The notes: generated from the sequence alone by a model not told the origin. A stretch of DNA of 64,000 bases from Rubrobacter_D sp963840835 (GCA_963840835.1 CAWJAM010000009.1:248001-312000), one strand, 5' to 3'; shown: positions 8,743-18,917, counted from the stretch's first letter. Made by a program: numbers and translations.

Positions 8743-9050
8743 CCTAGAACCCTGATCAGACGGTCCCTCTGCCCGTGCGTGAGGCCAACGAGGGTCTTGG
8801 AGCGGCTGATGCCCGCCTCCCTCATGACCCGCGTTACCTTGATGCGCCCCATGCCTTTTACGGCGAGGAGCATCTCCTCGACCTTGGCGCCCTTCAGCTC
8901 CTCGGAAGGGTCCATGAGCAGGTCGTAGATCGCCAGGTGTCCGCTTTTGAGATCCCTCTTGGTGGCGGCCCTCGCAAAGCGTACCCTGTTGGCCTCCTCC
9001 AGCGCGTCCCTGCGCTCGTCGGCCGTCCGTTGTGGTGCCCGCCTCAACAT
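8727..9050 (-). CDS. mihF: Actinobacterial integration host factor (mIHF)
   Basis: mIHF is a small nucleoid-associated protein found in Actinobacteria, unrelated in sequence to the proteobacterial IHF. The 107-residue protein shows the helix-rich signature: ALEEANRVRFARAATKRDLKSG, then LLMDPSEELKGAKVEEMLLAVKGMGRIKVTRVM, and a final GISRSKTLVGLTHGQRDRLIRVL. The VEEMLLAVKGMGRIKV segment is the helix-two-turn-helix DNA-binding core. It is first in a tightly overlapping operon with gmk and rpoZ. Two TATACT hexamers lie upstream, one only nine bases before the ATG, which would give a nearly leaderless message. The call is one of the better taxonomic markers in this window. Confidence 0.93.
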   Translation of the reverse strand: MLRRAPQRTADERRDALEEANRVRFARAATKRDLKSGHLAIYDLLMDPSEELKGAKVEEMLLAVKGMGRIKVTRVMREAGISRSKTLVGLTHGQRDRLIRVLGCEEG

Positions 9051-9059
9051 CGGCAGATT

Positions 9060-9117
9060 AGTATATCATTGCGCCTCTGCGAGAGCGGCTAGTATACAGT
9101 GGCCGGACCCCTTGCAA
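9060..9117 (-). promoter_or_regulatory. Candidate promoters for the mihF-gmk-rpoZ operon
   Basis: Read on the minus strand there are two TATACT boxes, at 9091-9096 and 9060-9065. The upstream one has a TTGCAA hexamer (9112-9117) with a 15-base spacer (or CTTGCA with 16). The downstream one ends nine bases before the mihF ATG and has no clear -35. The gap from 9051 to 9249 otherwise shows no gene. These are pattern matches only; transcription starts are not shown by sequence. Confidence 0.45.
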
Positions 9118-9249
9118 GCACGCAGCTATCAGCCGGACCTCGGTTGCCCTCGCCTTCGACCGGCGATTCGAGCAGGAAGGCTTCCTGGGCGAGCCCCGCG
9201 CATCATAATGTCGGCTACAACCGCACGTCCAAGAAGGACCAGTACGAGA

Positions 9250-10176
9250 CTATACATCCTCGCCTCCCGTTAGCACGGGGCGAACGCCGCGTAGGGCTCC
9301 GATCAGTTCGGCGGCGCCCAGACCGTTTTCGCTCAGATAGGCCGTAAACTCGACGAGGATCTCCTGCGGGTCCCTGACGAAACTCGTCGTACCGACCTGC
9401 ACCGCCGACGCGCCCGCGAGCATGAACTCGGCCACATCCGTCCCGCTCACCACCCCCCCGCTCCCCACTACCGGCACGCTCACCGCGCCTGCTACGTCGT
9501 AGACTGCGCGGAGCGCGACGGGCTTTATCGCAGGCCCTGACAGTCCACCCTGCACCAGCACCTTCTGCGCCCTGGCGTCGATGGTGAGCGCCGGAATGGT
9601 GTTCATCACCGTAAGCCCGTCTACGCCTACGGCCTCGGCAGCGCGGGCGTTTTCCACGACGCCCTCGTATGTGAGCTTCGCCAGGATAGGCTTGTTTGGA
9701 AGGGCCGAGCGGCAAGCGGCCACCACCTCTTCGACGGAGGCAGGCTCAGCGCAGAACATCAGGCCCCCACACTCCACGTTGGGGCACGAGAGGTTCAGTT
9801 CGACGGCAAAGACTCGTTCGTCGCCGGAGAGACGCTCGCAGAGGGCGGCGAACCCGGCGACGGTATCGCCGGCCACCGAGACGAAGATGGGGACCCCGAG
9901 GTCGAACGCGTCGAGGTCCCGCAAGAAAATCTCGATGCCTGGGTTCTGGAGGCCGATGGAGTTGACCATCCCTGCGGGCGTCTCGGCGATGCGGGGCGGC
10001 GGATTACCCGCCCTGGCGACGGGCGTCGTCGTCTTGGGCAACAGGGCCCCGTAGACGCCTTCGACCTCGCCCAGAGCCTCTTTCGAGAGCGTTCCCGAGG
10101 CGGGCATCAGGGGCGTCCGTAGCGGTATCCCGCAGAGCTCGACCGAGAGGTCGACGCCGGAGTCGGACGCTACCAC
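9250..10176 (-). CDS. pyrD: Dihydroorotate dehydrogenase, catalytic subunit (class 1B)
   Basis: PyrD oxidises dihydroorotate to orotate; the class 1B form passes electrons through PyrK to NAD. With the GTG start at 10176, preceded by GGAGG seven bases upstream, the protein has 308 residues. It shows LMPASGTLSKEA near the N-terminus, NSIGLQNPGIEIF, the active-site loop NLSCPNVECGG with the catalytic Cys, and the FMN-phosphate region VPVVGSGGVVSGTDVAEFMLAGASAVQVGT. The open frame extends further upstream but there it only shadows pyrK. It overlaps the pyrK stop by seven bases and is the last gene of the pyr operon in this window; the 199 bases after it hold no pyrF. Confidence 0.95.
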   Translation of the reverse strand: MVASDSGVDLSVELCGIPLRTPLMPASGTLSKEALGEVEGVYGALLPKTTTPVARAGNPPPRIAETPAGMVNSIGLQNPGIEIFLRDLDAFDLGVPIFVSVAGDTVAGFAALCERLSGDERVFAVELNLSCPNVECGGLMFCAEPASVEEVVAACRSALPNKPILAKLTYEGVVENARAAEAVGVDGLTVMNTIPALTIDARAQKVLVQGGLSGPAIKPVALRAVYDVAGAVSVPVVGSGGVVSGTDVAEFMLAGASAVQVGTTSFVRDPQEILVEFTAYLSENGLGAAELIGALRGVRPVLTGGEDV

Positions 10177-10904
10177 GCCAACACCTCCGCCTCGAAAACC
10201 GGTCCCTCGACGCATGACCTGACGTAGCCGCCTCCGCGCACGGGGACGACGCAGCCGTTGCACGAGCCGTTCCCGCACCCCATCCTCTCCTCCACGGAGA
10301 GCTGGCAGAAGACGGCATCGCCGGCGGCGAGCTTGACGGCGGCGAGCATGGGGTTGGGCCCGCACGAGTAGATGGCCCCGTAGTCCTGGAGGGTACCTGC
10401 GGCATCGAGGACGGTCCCGTGGGTGCCGACGGACCCGTCCATCGTCGCCACGTTCGCGTTGGGGAACTCCCTGGCGACGGCCGCCGACCCTGCGTCAGCG
10501 AACCCGAGGAACACGTCGTGGGGGATGCCCATCGCGTCGAGGCGGCGGCTGAGGACCTTGAGCGGCGCGACGCCAATGCCGCCGCCGAGTAGCGCGGCGC
10601 GGCCAAGTCCGGGTTCGAACCTGAACCCTTTACCCAGGGGGGCCGTCACTTCTATGGTGGATGCCTGATCCAGGAGCGCGGTGCCGCGGCCACGTACCTC
10701 AAGGAGCAGGCTGGCCACCTCCCCGTCGTAATCGTAGAACGAGAGAGGCCTGGCCAGAAACGGATCGAGGGTAACGGGATAGCCCGCGGCCCTGGCCATC
10801 GTGAACTGTCCCGGTTCTATGGGCGCGTCTTTCCAACGGTAGCGGAGCAGGGTGTAGCTGCCCAGCTCCTCGCGCTCTTCGACCTTTGCTTTGTGGAACT
10901 TCAC
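10170..10904 (-). CDS. pyrK: Dihydroorotate dehydrogenase electron transfer subunit
   Basis: PyrK carries FAD and a 2Fe-2S cluster and shuttles electrons from PyrD to NAD. The GTG start at 10904 overlaps the carB stop as GTGA and gives 244 residues beginning VKFHKAKVEEREELG. Visible parts are the FAD-binding RPLSFYDYDGEVASLLLEV region, the NAD-binding AALLGGGIGVAPLKVLSRRL loop, YSCGPNPML, and the C-terminal cluster-binding cysteines in QLSVEERMGCGNGSCNGCVVP together with a later RSC. All four cluster cysteines appear present. Longer open frame upstream is only a shadow of carB. The pair PyrK/PyrD indicates a class 1B dihydroorotate dehydrogenase. Confidence 0.95.
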   Translation of the reverse strand: MKFHKAKVEEREELGSYTLLRYRWKDAPIEPGQFTMARAAGYPVTLDPFLARPLSFYDYDGEVASLLLEVRGRGTALLDQASTIEVTAPLGKGFRFEPGLGRAALLGGGIGVAPLKVLSRRLDAMGIPHDVFLGFADAGSAAVAREFPNANVATMDGSVGTHGTVLDAAGTLQDYGAIYSCGPNPMLAAVKLAAGDAVFCQLSVEERMGCGNGSCNGCVVPVRGGGYVRSCVEGPVFEAEVLAW

Positions 10905-13900
10905 GTTTTCGCAGCGTAGAGGCCCTGGAGCGAGTTCACGCGTCTGGTCCCGCCGCGCACCCTGGCTTCGATGCCCTGCACGGCGGCCGCGGCACCAGCG
11001 AGGGTGGTTATGCAGGGGACGCCGTGCATCAGGGCCCGGCGCCGTATCAGGTATCCGTCCGTACGCGGGCCGCGGCCCCATGGGGTGTTGACGATCAGGT
11101 CCACACCACCGGCCTCTATGAGGCCGAGCACGTCCTCGCCGAGCTCCCCGATCTTGGGCACTACCATGACGGGCAGCCCGTTGTTTTTCAGTACTTCCGC
11201 TGTACCCTCGCTGGCGGAGATCTCGAAGCCCAGGTCAGCGAAGGCCCGCGCTATGAGCACGACGGCCCGCTTCTCCCTGTTGGAGACGGAGATGTAGACC
11301 CTTCCCGCGACGGGAAGCTCCTGCCCCGCCGCTGTGAGCGCCTTGGCGAAGGCGCCGCCGAACGTGCGGTCTATCCCCATGGCCTCCCCCGTCGAGCGCA
11401 TCTCGGGACCGAGAAGCGGGTCCACGTCTGCGAACCTGTCGAAGGGGAAGACCGGCGCCTTGACGGAGAAGTGTCCGCTGGTGGAGGCCCTGAGCCGCAT
11501 GTCCCTTAGCTTCTCTCCGAGAAGGACTCGCGTGGCGACCTTGGCCAGCGGCACGCCCGTCGCTTTGGAGATGAACGGGACGGTGCGCGAGGCACGGGGG
11601 TTGCACTCGATCACGAGCACGTCGTCGCCCCGCACCACGAATTGCACGTTCATCAGGCCGACGACGCCAACAGAGAGGGCGAGCCGCCTGGTGTAGTCTT
11701 CGATCCGCCTCAGTAGCGCTCTGTGGATCGTGATCGGGGGCGTCACGCACGAGGAGTCGCCCGAATGTACACCGGCCTCCTCGACGTGCTCCATGATGCC
11801 GCCGACGTAGACGTCTTCCCCGTCCGAGACGGCGTCCACGTCGACCTCGGTGTAGTCCTCCATGAACTTGTCGACGAGGGTCGGATGCCCCGGGCTCGCA
11901 CCCGCGCTGGTCCTGAGGTAGAGGTCGAGGTCCTCGTCGTTGTAGACGATCTCCATCCTCCGCCCGCCGAGAACGTAGGAGGGCCTTACGACGACCGGGT
12001 ACCCGATCTCGCGCGCCACCTTTCTGGCCTCCTCGGCGGTGGACGCCGCCCCGAATTTGGGGTGCGGGATGCCTAGCTCTTCGAGGAGCCGCCCAAAGCG
12101 GGAGCGGTCTTCGGCGAGGTCTATCGCGTCGGGGGAGGTGCCGAGGATGCGGGCGCCGGCCCGCTGAAGCTCGTGGGCGAGCTTCAATGGGCTCTGTCCG
12201 CCGAACTGCAGGATCACCCCGCGCGGCTCCTCGCGGCGGATGACCTCGAGCACGTGCTCGGCCGTTAGCGGCTCGAAGTATAGGCGCGTGGAGGTGTCGT
12301 AGTCCGTAGAGACGGTCTCAGGGTTGGAGTTGACCATGACCGCGTCAAAGCCGCTCTCCACGAGGGCGTAGCTGGCGTGGACGCAGGCGTAGTCGAACTC
12401 GATGCCCTGACCGATGCGGTTCGGACCGCTCCCGAGCACGACGACCGAATCGTTCTCCCCGCGCCTGACCTCGTCCTCCTGCTCGTAGGTCGAGTAATAG
12501 TATGGCGTGCGGGCGGGGAACTCCCCCGCGCAGGTGTCGACGGACTTGTACGTAGGCGAGACGCCGAGGGCGCGCCTGACGCCCCGCACGACCTCTACAA
12601 GGCTGCCCGAGGCCGCGGCGATGGTCTCGTCGGAGAGTCCTATCCTCTTCAGCTCGCGCAGGTTCTCGGCGCCGAACGGCTCCGAGACGGACGTTTCGGC
12701 GGCCACGATCCTGGCTATGGACGCGATGAAGAAACGGTCTATGGAGGTGCGATCGAAGATCTCGGGTATGTCCATCCCTGCGCGCAACGCGTCGAAGATG
12801 GCGAAGACGCGGTAAGGGCTGGGTTCTTCGAGGCCACCGTGCACGTCCTGGGCGTCGACCTCGAGCGAAGCCATAGCCTTCATCAGGCTCTCCGTGAACG
12901 TCCTCCCTATCGCCATGACCTCGCCAACGGAGTGCATCCTGGTGGTCAACCTCGGCTCCGCACCAGGGAACTTCTCGAACGCGAACCGCGGCACCTTGGT
13001 CACGACGTAGTCGAGGGCAGGCTCGAAAGAGGCCGGGGTCGCGCGGGTTATGTCGTTGGGGATCTCATCGAGCAAGTACCCGACCGCGAGCTTGGCCGCT
13101 ATCTTCGCGATCGGAAACCCCGTCGCCTTGCTCGCGAGCGCGCTCGACCGACTCACCCGAGGGTTCATCTCGATCACGTAGTACGCATCACTCTCCGGAT
13201 CTACCGCAAACTGGATGTTCGATCCTCCCGTCGATACCCCAATCTCGCGTATTATGCGTAAAGAGGCGGTACGGAGGGATTGGTACTGGCGGTCTGAGAG
13301 GGTCTGGGCTGGGGCTACAGTTATAGAGTCGCCGGTATGGACGCCCATGGGGTCGACGTTCTCGATGGAGCAGATCACGACGACGTTATCGGCGAGGTCG
13401 CGCATGACCTCAAGCTCGAACTCCTTCCAGCCTGCGACGCTCTGCTCGACGAGGGCCGAGTTGACGGGGCTGGCGTCGAGTCCGTCGATGACGGCGCGGC
13501 GGAGTTCGCCGGGGTCGCGGGCCGTGGCCCCTCCCTTGCCGCCCAGGGTGAAGCTGGGGCGGATGATGAGGGGGTAGCCTATCTCCTGGGCCAGCTCCTC
13601 GGCTTCCGCGAAGTTTCGGACCGTGCGGCTCGCCGGGACCTTCAGGCCGATACGCTGCATTGCCTCGGAGAACAGTTGGCGGTCTTCGGCCTTACGGATC
13701 GAGGGTATCGAGGCGCCGAGGAGCTCCACGTCCAGCTCGTCGAGGATGCCTGTTTCGTGGAGTTCGACGGCGAGGTTGAGGGCGGTCTGGCCGCCGAGGG
13801 TGGGCAGCAGGGCGTCGGGGCGTTCGCGGCGCAGAATCTCGGCGACGGTTTCGGCGATCAGTGGCTCGACGTAGGTGGCGTCCGCGACCTCGGGGTCGGT

Positions 13901-14065
13901 CATTATCGTGGCTGGGTTGGAGTTTACGAGGACCACGCGGTAGCCCTCGTCGCGCAGGGCGCGGCAGGCCTGGGTGCCCGAGTAGTCGAACTCGGCGGCC
14001 TGCCCGATCACTATCGGGCCCGAGCCGATGATCAGGACGCTCGTGATGTCGTCGCGCCGCGGCAC
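10901..14065 (-). CDS. carB: Carbamoyl-phosphate synthase large subunit
   Basis: CarB makes carbamoyl phosphate from bicarbonate, ammonia delivered by CarA, and two ATP. It has about 1054 residues with the two homologous halves: SVLIIGSGPIVIGQAAEFDYSG in the first and VVVLGSGPNRIGQGIEFDYACVH in the second, each with an ATP-grasp domain (for instance RPSFTLGGKGG and RPSYVLGGRRMEIV). A C-terminal MGS-like allosteric domain (VYISVSNREKRAVVLIARAFADLGFEI, VNTPWGRGPRTDGYLIRRRAL) follows. I chose the GTG at 14065 because it gives the family N-terminus PRRDDI and sits one base after the carA stop. An ATG at 14095 with a better GAGGA site is an alternative that would overlap carA by 29 bases. Confidence 0.95.
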   Translation of the reverse strand: MPRRDDITSVLIIGSGPIVIGQAAEFDYSGTQACRALRDEGYRVVLVNSNPATIMTDPEVADATYVEPLIAETVAEILRRERPDALLPTLGGQTALNLAVELHETGILDELDVELLGASIPSIRKAEDRQLFSEAMQRIGLKVPASRTVRNFAEAEELAQEIGYPLIIRPSFTLGGKGGATARDPGELRRAVIDGLDASPVNSALVEQSVAGWKEFELEVMRDLADNVVVICSIENVDPMGVHTGDSITVAPAQTLSDRQYQSLRTASLRIIREIGVSTGGSNIQFAVDPESDAYYVIEMNPRVSRSSALASKATGFPIAKIAAKLAVGYLLDEIPNDITRATPASFEPALDYVVTKVPRFAFEKFPGAEPRLTTRMHSVGEVMAIGRTFTESLMKAMASLEVDAQDVHGGLEEPSPYRVFAIFDALRAGMDIPEIFDRTSIDRFFIASIARIVAAETSVSEPFGAENLRELKRIGLSDETIAAASGSLVEVVRGVRRALGVSPTYKSVDTCAGEFPARTPYYYSTYEQEDEVRRGENDSVVVLGSGPNRIGQGIEFDYACVHASYALVESGFDAVMVNSNPETVSTDYDTSTRLYFEPLTAEHVLEVIRREEPRGVILQFGGQSPLKLAHELQRAGARILGTSPDAIDLAEDRSRFGRLLEELGIPHPKFGAASTAEEARKVAREIGYPVVVRPSYVLGGRRMEIVYNDEDLDLYLRTSAGASPGHPTLVDKFMEDYTEVDVDAVSDGEDVYVGGIMEHVEEAGVHSGDSSCVTPPITIHRALLRRIEDYTRRLALSVGVVGLMNVQFVVRGDDVLVIECNPRASRTVPFISKATGVPLAKVATRVLLGEKLRDMRLRASTSGHFSVKAPVFPFDRFADVDPLLGPEMRSTGEAMGIDRTFGGAFAKALTAAGQELPVAGRVYISVSNREKRAVVLIARAFADLGFEISASEGTAEVLKNNGLPVMVVPKIGELGEDVLGLIEAGGVDLIVNTPWGRGPRTDGYLIRRRALMHGVPCITTLAGAAAAVQGIEARVRGGTRRVNSLQGLYAAKT

Positions 14066-14066
14066 G

Positions 14067-15168
<1,102 letters not shown>

Positions 15169-15176
<8 letters not shown>

Positions 15177-16479
15177 GTACTCCAAACCTCGCTCCAGTCC
15201 TGTCGTGTACCAGACCTCCGCCAACTATAGTACCCACGACCCTGCCCGTCAGGGTCCGCCCGAGAAATGGAGAGTTGGAAGAGTGGCTGATCAGGGCGCT
15301 GCGATCCACCATCCAGTCCTCCGAGAGATCCACGAGCGTCAGGTCCGCCACCGTGCCGACCGCGAGGCTCCCCCCCTCCCCGACCCACCGCCCGGGCGCC
15401 GAGCTCATCGCCCCTACGAGTCGCTCGAGCGAGAGCCTGCCGTCAAGGACGAGCTCCGTGTAGAGCGCGGCGAACGCGGTCTCGTGGCCGAGGAATCCAG
15501 GGGCGGCCTCCTCTAGTGGGAGCTCCTTCTCCTCTGATGCGTGCGGCGCGTGGTCCGTCGCCACGAAATCGAGGATGCCTTCCCGCAATGCTTCCTCGAC
15601 GCCGCCACGGTCGCCGTCGGGACGCAGTGGAGGGTTGACCCTGTAGAGACCGTCCAGGGTGGAGATGAGATCGTCTGTCAACGTGAGGTGGTGGGGCGTG
15701 GTATCCGCTGTCACGTAGGCTCTGCCCTTGAAGAAGCTGACCAGCGCCGCCGAGAGGGCCGTGGAGACGTGGGTTATGTGCACCTTCGCGCCCGTTTCGG
15801 CTGCGAGAACGAGGGCTGTTGCCGTCGCTGTGTCCTCCGCGCTGGCGGGGGAGCCGGGGAGCCCGGCCAGGGAGGCTGCGGCCCCGTCGTGCACGACGCC
15901 GGTGGCGAGCGTGTGGTCTTCGCAGTGCAGGATCACGGGCAGCCCCGCCGAGCGCGCATACAGCATGCCGTTCCTGAGCACGCCAGCCGATGCCGTTCCG
16001 AGCCCGTCGTCCGAGACGCAGAAGGCTCCCGCTTCCTTCAGCAGGCGCATCTCCGTGAGGCGCTCGCCGGCGAGCCCGACGTGGAGGGCCGCCGATATGC
16101 GCGCCCTTACCCTCGACTCCAGCTCGACGCGGCGCGCCAGGCCGCTTACAACAACGGGGCGATCCACGATCGGGTCCGTGTTTGGCATCATGACGACACC
16201 GGTGAAGCCGCCCGCGGCGGCTGCGGCCGAGCCGCTCTCTATGTCCTCCTCGTCCTCGCGGCCAGGCGTGCGCCAGTGGGCGTGCACGTCGACGAAGCCG
16301 GGGAAGAGGTGCAGGCCTTCCGCGTCGAGTTCTCGCGTCCCGCGGAGTCCCTCGCCGACCTCAGAGATCCTGCCCGACGAGAGGCGCACGTCCCTGATAC
16401 CGTCGAGGCCCGTGGACGGGTCGAACACGTGGGCCCGGCGTATGACCAGTTCCGGGGTGGCGCCTGGGTCCTGGATCAC
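15169..16479 (-). CDS. pyrC: Dihydroorotase
   Basis: PyrC cyclises carbamoyl aspartate to dihydroorotate. With the GTG at 16479 it has 436 residues and overlaps the pyrB stop as GTGA; GAGGG lies upstream. Type I dihydroorotase features are FPGFVDVHAHWRTPGREDEEDIESG with a metal-binding His-x-His, MMPNTDP, the HCEDHTLA segment, KVHITHVST and the catalytic DFVATDHAPH with Asp. Residues after HAH read WRTPG where most family members have LREPG, so the usual substrate-binding Arg position is preserved but shifted in context. The gene is followed by carA in the operon. The long upstream frame is a shadow of pyrB. Confidence 0.94.
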
Positions 16480-17393
16480 GCGGCTACCCTCTGGGCCGCG
16501 CCCGTAGCGAGGGCAAGGACGGCGGACCGGACGCAGACGCCGGCGGCGACCTGGTCGGGAATAAGGGACGAGGCGCCGAGGACGACGTCGCCGGAGATCT
16601 CCACGCCCCTGTTGACGGGACCAGGGTGCATCACCAGCGCCCCACCCTCCAGGTGGCGTCGCGCCACGCCGTAGAAGCGCGCGTACTCGGCGACGGAGGG
16701 TATTCGCGCCCCTGTCATCCTCTCCTTCTGCAGTCGCAACATGTAGAGGACATCTGCTCCCCACTCTGTAGCCTCATCTACCGAGGAGAGCACGGGCAGC
16801 CCCCACGCTCCAGCGTCGGGCGGAAGTAGTGTGCGAGGGGCGACGAGGGAGACCTCCATCCCTGACCGCGCGAACCCGGGTATGATGCTGCGGGCCACGC
16901 GGCTGTGCAAGATGTCCCCCACGATGGCGATGCGGCGTCCGGCCAGTTCGTCGAAGCCACCTAGCGCATCGCTCAGGGCGTAGAGGTCGAGCAGCGCCTG
17001 GGTCGGGTGCTGGCCGCAGCCGTCGCCGGCGTTGATCACGGGCGCTGACGTGTGCCGCGAAGCGAGGGCTGCCGCTCCTGCGGCCGGGTGGCGGAGTACG
17101 ATCGCGTCTGCCCCCAGGCGGTCGAGGGTGACGACGGTGTCGACCAGGGACTCGCCCTTGGCGATGGCCGAGCCCTCTTCGGAGAGTGAGATCACGTACG
17201 CCCCCGACCGCCTCGCCGCGAGCTCGAAGGAGACCGCCGTCCTGGTAGATGCCTCGAAGAAGGCCAGGCAAACGGTCTTGTCCGCGAGCGCGTCCCGCAC
17301 GCGCCCTTCGGCGAACGCGGCGGCGAGGTCGAGGATCTCACGCAGCTCCCCGCGGCCCGCGTCTTCCAGGGTAAGCAAGCTTCTAGCCTCCAA
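16476..17393 (-). CDS. pyrB: Aspartate carbamoyltransferase catalytic subunit
   Basis: PyrB condenses carbamoyl phosphate and aspartate in the first committed step of UMP synthesis. The 305-residue protein has FFEASTRTAVSFELAARRSG near residues 45-64, binding carbamoyl phosphate, then SEEGSAIAKGESLVDTV, GDGCGQHPTQALLDLYAL, the IVGDILHSRVARS loop and HPGPVNRGVEI. All substrate-binding motifs are complete. No pyrI regulatory gene is nearby, so the enzyme probably works as a trimer or within a complex with PyrC, as in other Gram-positives. It overlaps pyrR by 11 bases. Confidence 0.96.
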   Translation of the reverse strand: MEARSLLTLEDAGRGELREILDLAAAFAEGRVRDALADKTVCLAFFEASTRTAVSFELAARRSGAYVISLSEEGSAIAKGESLVDTVVTLDRLGADAIVLRHPAAGAAALASRHTSAPVINAGDGCGQHPTQALLDLYALSDALGGFDELAGRRIAIVGDILHSRVARSIIPGFARSGMEVSLVAPRTLLPPDAGAWGLPVLSSVDEATEWGADVLYMLRLQKERMTGARIPSVAEYARFYGVARRHLEGGALVMHPGPVNRGVEISGDVVLGASSLIPDQVAAGVCVRSAVLALATGAAQRVAA

Positions 17394-17937
17394 CGACGAT
17401 CACCCCGTCCTCCCCATCGGTCTCCTCCAGGTTGACAAGCACCCTCTGACCACGCGCGGTGGGCACGTTCTTCCCGACGTGATCAGCCCTTATCGGCAGC
17501 TCCCTGTGGCCTCGGTCGACCAGGATAGCCAGCCGAACCGCGGCCGGCCTCCCCAGCTCCAGCAACGCGTCCATCGCCGCGCGCGCCGTCCTGCCCGTAT
17601 AGAGCACGTCATCGACGAGTACGACCGTCTTGCCCGTCACGTCGAAGGGCACGCTGCTTCCACGCACCTCCGGATCATCCTGCTCCAGGTCGTCGCGGTG
17701 GAGCGTTATGTCGAGGGAGCCGACCGGGAGATCCAGGCCCTCGAACTGGTGAACGTTGGCGGAGATCCTGCGCGCCAGCGGTACTCCACGCGTAAGCACC
17801 CCGACGAGGGCGAGGTCGTCGAGGCGAGAGGCGTTGCGTTCTAGTATTTCGTGCGAGATGCGGCGCAGCGAACGGTTTACTCCGTCCGGGGAAAGTACCT
17901 GCGAGTGGGCACGTTCGTAGACGCTTGATCGGCCCAT
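17383..17937 (-). CDS. pyrR: PyrR, pyrimidine operon regulator and uracil phosphoribosyltransferase
   Basis: PyrR binds pyr mRNA when UMP is high and also has weak uracil phosphoribosyltransferase activity. The 184-residue protein carries the PRPP-binding motif VVLVDDVLYTGRTARAAMDALLELG at about residues 105-129 and the RISHEILERN N-terminal helix of the family. LVGVLTRGVPLARRI is the flexible substrate loop region. It leads the pyr operon, and its own leader carries a hairpin resembling the PyrR-binding loop that includes the ribosome binding site. Start ATG at 17937 has AAGGAGG eight or so bases upstream, inside that hairpin. Confidence 0.95.
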   Translation of the reverse strand: MGRSSVYERAHSQVLSPDGVNRSLRRISHEILERNASRLDDLALVGVLTRGVPLARRISANVHQFEGLDLPVGSLDITLHRDDLEQDDPEVRGSSVPFDVTGKTVVLVDDVLYTGRTARAAMDALLELGRPAAVRLAILVDRGHRELPIRADHVGKNVPTARGQRVLVNLEETDGEDGVIVVGG

Positions 17938-17945
17938 GACCTGCC

Positions 17946-17977
17946 TCCTTCGCGTCTCACGGGACGCCGTTAAAGGA
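17946..17977 (-). promoter_or_regulatory. PyrR-binding-loop-like hairpin overlapping the pyrR ribosome binding site
   Basis: Read 5' to 3' on the minus strand, TCCTT (17977-17973) pairs with AAGGA (17950-17946). An inner stem GCGTC/GACGC closes a CCGTGA hexaloop, with an asymmetric TAACG/G internal loop between the stems. The top reads UCCCGUGAG, matching the known PyrR consensus UCCNGNGAG. The 3' arm is the Shine-Dalgarno AAGGAGG, so bound PyrR would block ribosome access. Translational repression of this type is documented for PyrR in Mycobacterium smegmatis. Binding here is inferred from structure only. Confidence 0.75.
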
Positions 17978-17996
17978 TCGGTTGCCGAGCGTCAAG

Positions 17997-18890
17997 CTAC
18001 CAGAGGGCGAAGGAGCCGTCAAGCCCCAAGGCGGCGTCCCTCAAGTCTTCGGGGATCTCCGAGCGAAACTCCAGCGCCTTCCCGCTCACGGGATGCTCGA
18101 AGGAGAGGCGCTCGGCGTGCAGCCAGAGACGGCGGCCGGGGACGGGTTCTCCGTAGAGTGGGTCGCCGTAGAGTGGATGGCCGATCGCCGAGAGGTGCAC
18201 CCGGATCTGGTGCGTCCTCCCCGTCTCGAGCCGTACCCGGATCATGGTGTGTCCTGCGGCCTCTGCGAGTACTTCGAAGTGCGTGATCGCGGGCCTCCCT
18301 ACCCCAGCGGCCATGAGCGTTGGGTTATCGGGATCCCGGCCAACGGGTGAGTCGATGGTTCCCGCCCGTGGCAGGCCTTCGCCAGCCGCGACCGCCCTGT
18401 AGACCCGTCCAACCCGCCGGGCCGACATCATCTTCACGAGCCGGGAGTACGCGGGCTCACCCTTGGCCAACACCATGAGGCCTGACGTGTCGCGGTCGAG
18501 GCGATGGACGACGCCCGGCCTGTAGGGGTCATCCCCCCCGGATATGCCCCTGCCGAGGAGCGCGTTTACCAGCGTTCCCGACCGGTTTCCCGCGCCGGGA
18601 TGGACGACGAGGCCGGCCGGCTTGTCCACCACCAGAACATACTCGTCCTCGAAGACCGTGGGGACTGGTATCTCCTCCGGCGAGAGTCCCTCCTCGGGAA
18701 CGCTCGCCTCGATGAGTTGCCCGTCCCTCACCTTGTAGGAAGATGGGGCCTCCTCCCCATCGACGAGCAGAAGATTCTGTGAGATCAAGCGCTGCACCCA
18801 ACTCCGGCTCATCCCGAGACGACTGGCGGCGAGCCGGTCGAGACGCGTCCCGGCCTCCTGGGGATCTACCCTAAAGCTGTGGGACTGCAA
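17997..18890 (-). CDS. rluD: RluD-family 23S rRNA pseudouridine synthase
   Basis: The enzyme isomerises uridines in RNA; RluD itself modifies helix 69 of 23S rRNA. The 297-residue protein has an N-terminal S4-like RNA-binding domain (TRLDRLAASRLGMSRSWVQRLISQNLLLVDG, about residues 15-45) and the catalytic domain with HRLDRDTSGLMVLAKG, containing the catalytic Asp. It also has the RVRLETGRTHQIRVHLSAIGHPLYGDPLYG block. It is 27 bases downstream of divIVA, the position often taken in Actinobacteria by lspA-rluD; no lspA is present here. The exact target uridines cannot be read from sequence. Confidence 0.9.
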   Translation of the reverse strand: MQSHSFRVDPQEAGTRLDRLAASRLGMSRSWVQRLISQNLLLVDGEEAPSSYKVRDGQLIEASVPEEGLSPEEIPVPTVFEDEYVLVVDKPAGLVVHPGAGNRSGTLVNALLGRGISGGDDPYRPGVVHRLDRDTSGLMVLAKGEPAYSRLVKMMSARRVGRVYRAVAAGEGLPRAGTIDSPVGRDPDNPTLMAAGVGRPAITHFEVLAEAAGHTMIRVRLETGRTHQIRVHLSAIGHPLYGDPLYGEPVPGRRLWLHAERLSFEHPVSGKALEFRSEIPEDLRDAALGLDGSFALW

Positions 18891-18917
18891 CCCGCTGCGG
18901 TAGACGCCCCGAAGCCC

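Noticed and set aside
9174..9188. Palindrome CAGGAAGGCTTCCTG as terminator of the pyr operon
   Set aside because: Loop of one base and no T run; not a credible intrinsic terminator.
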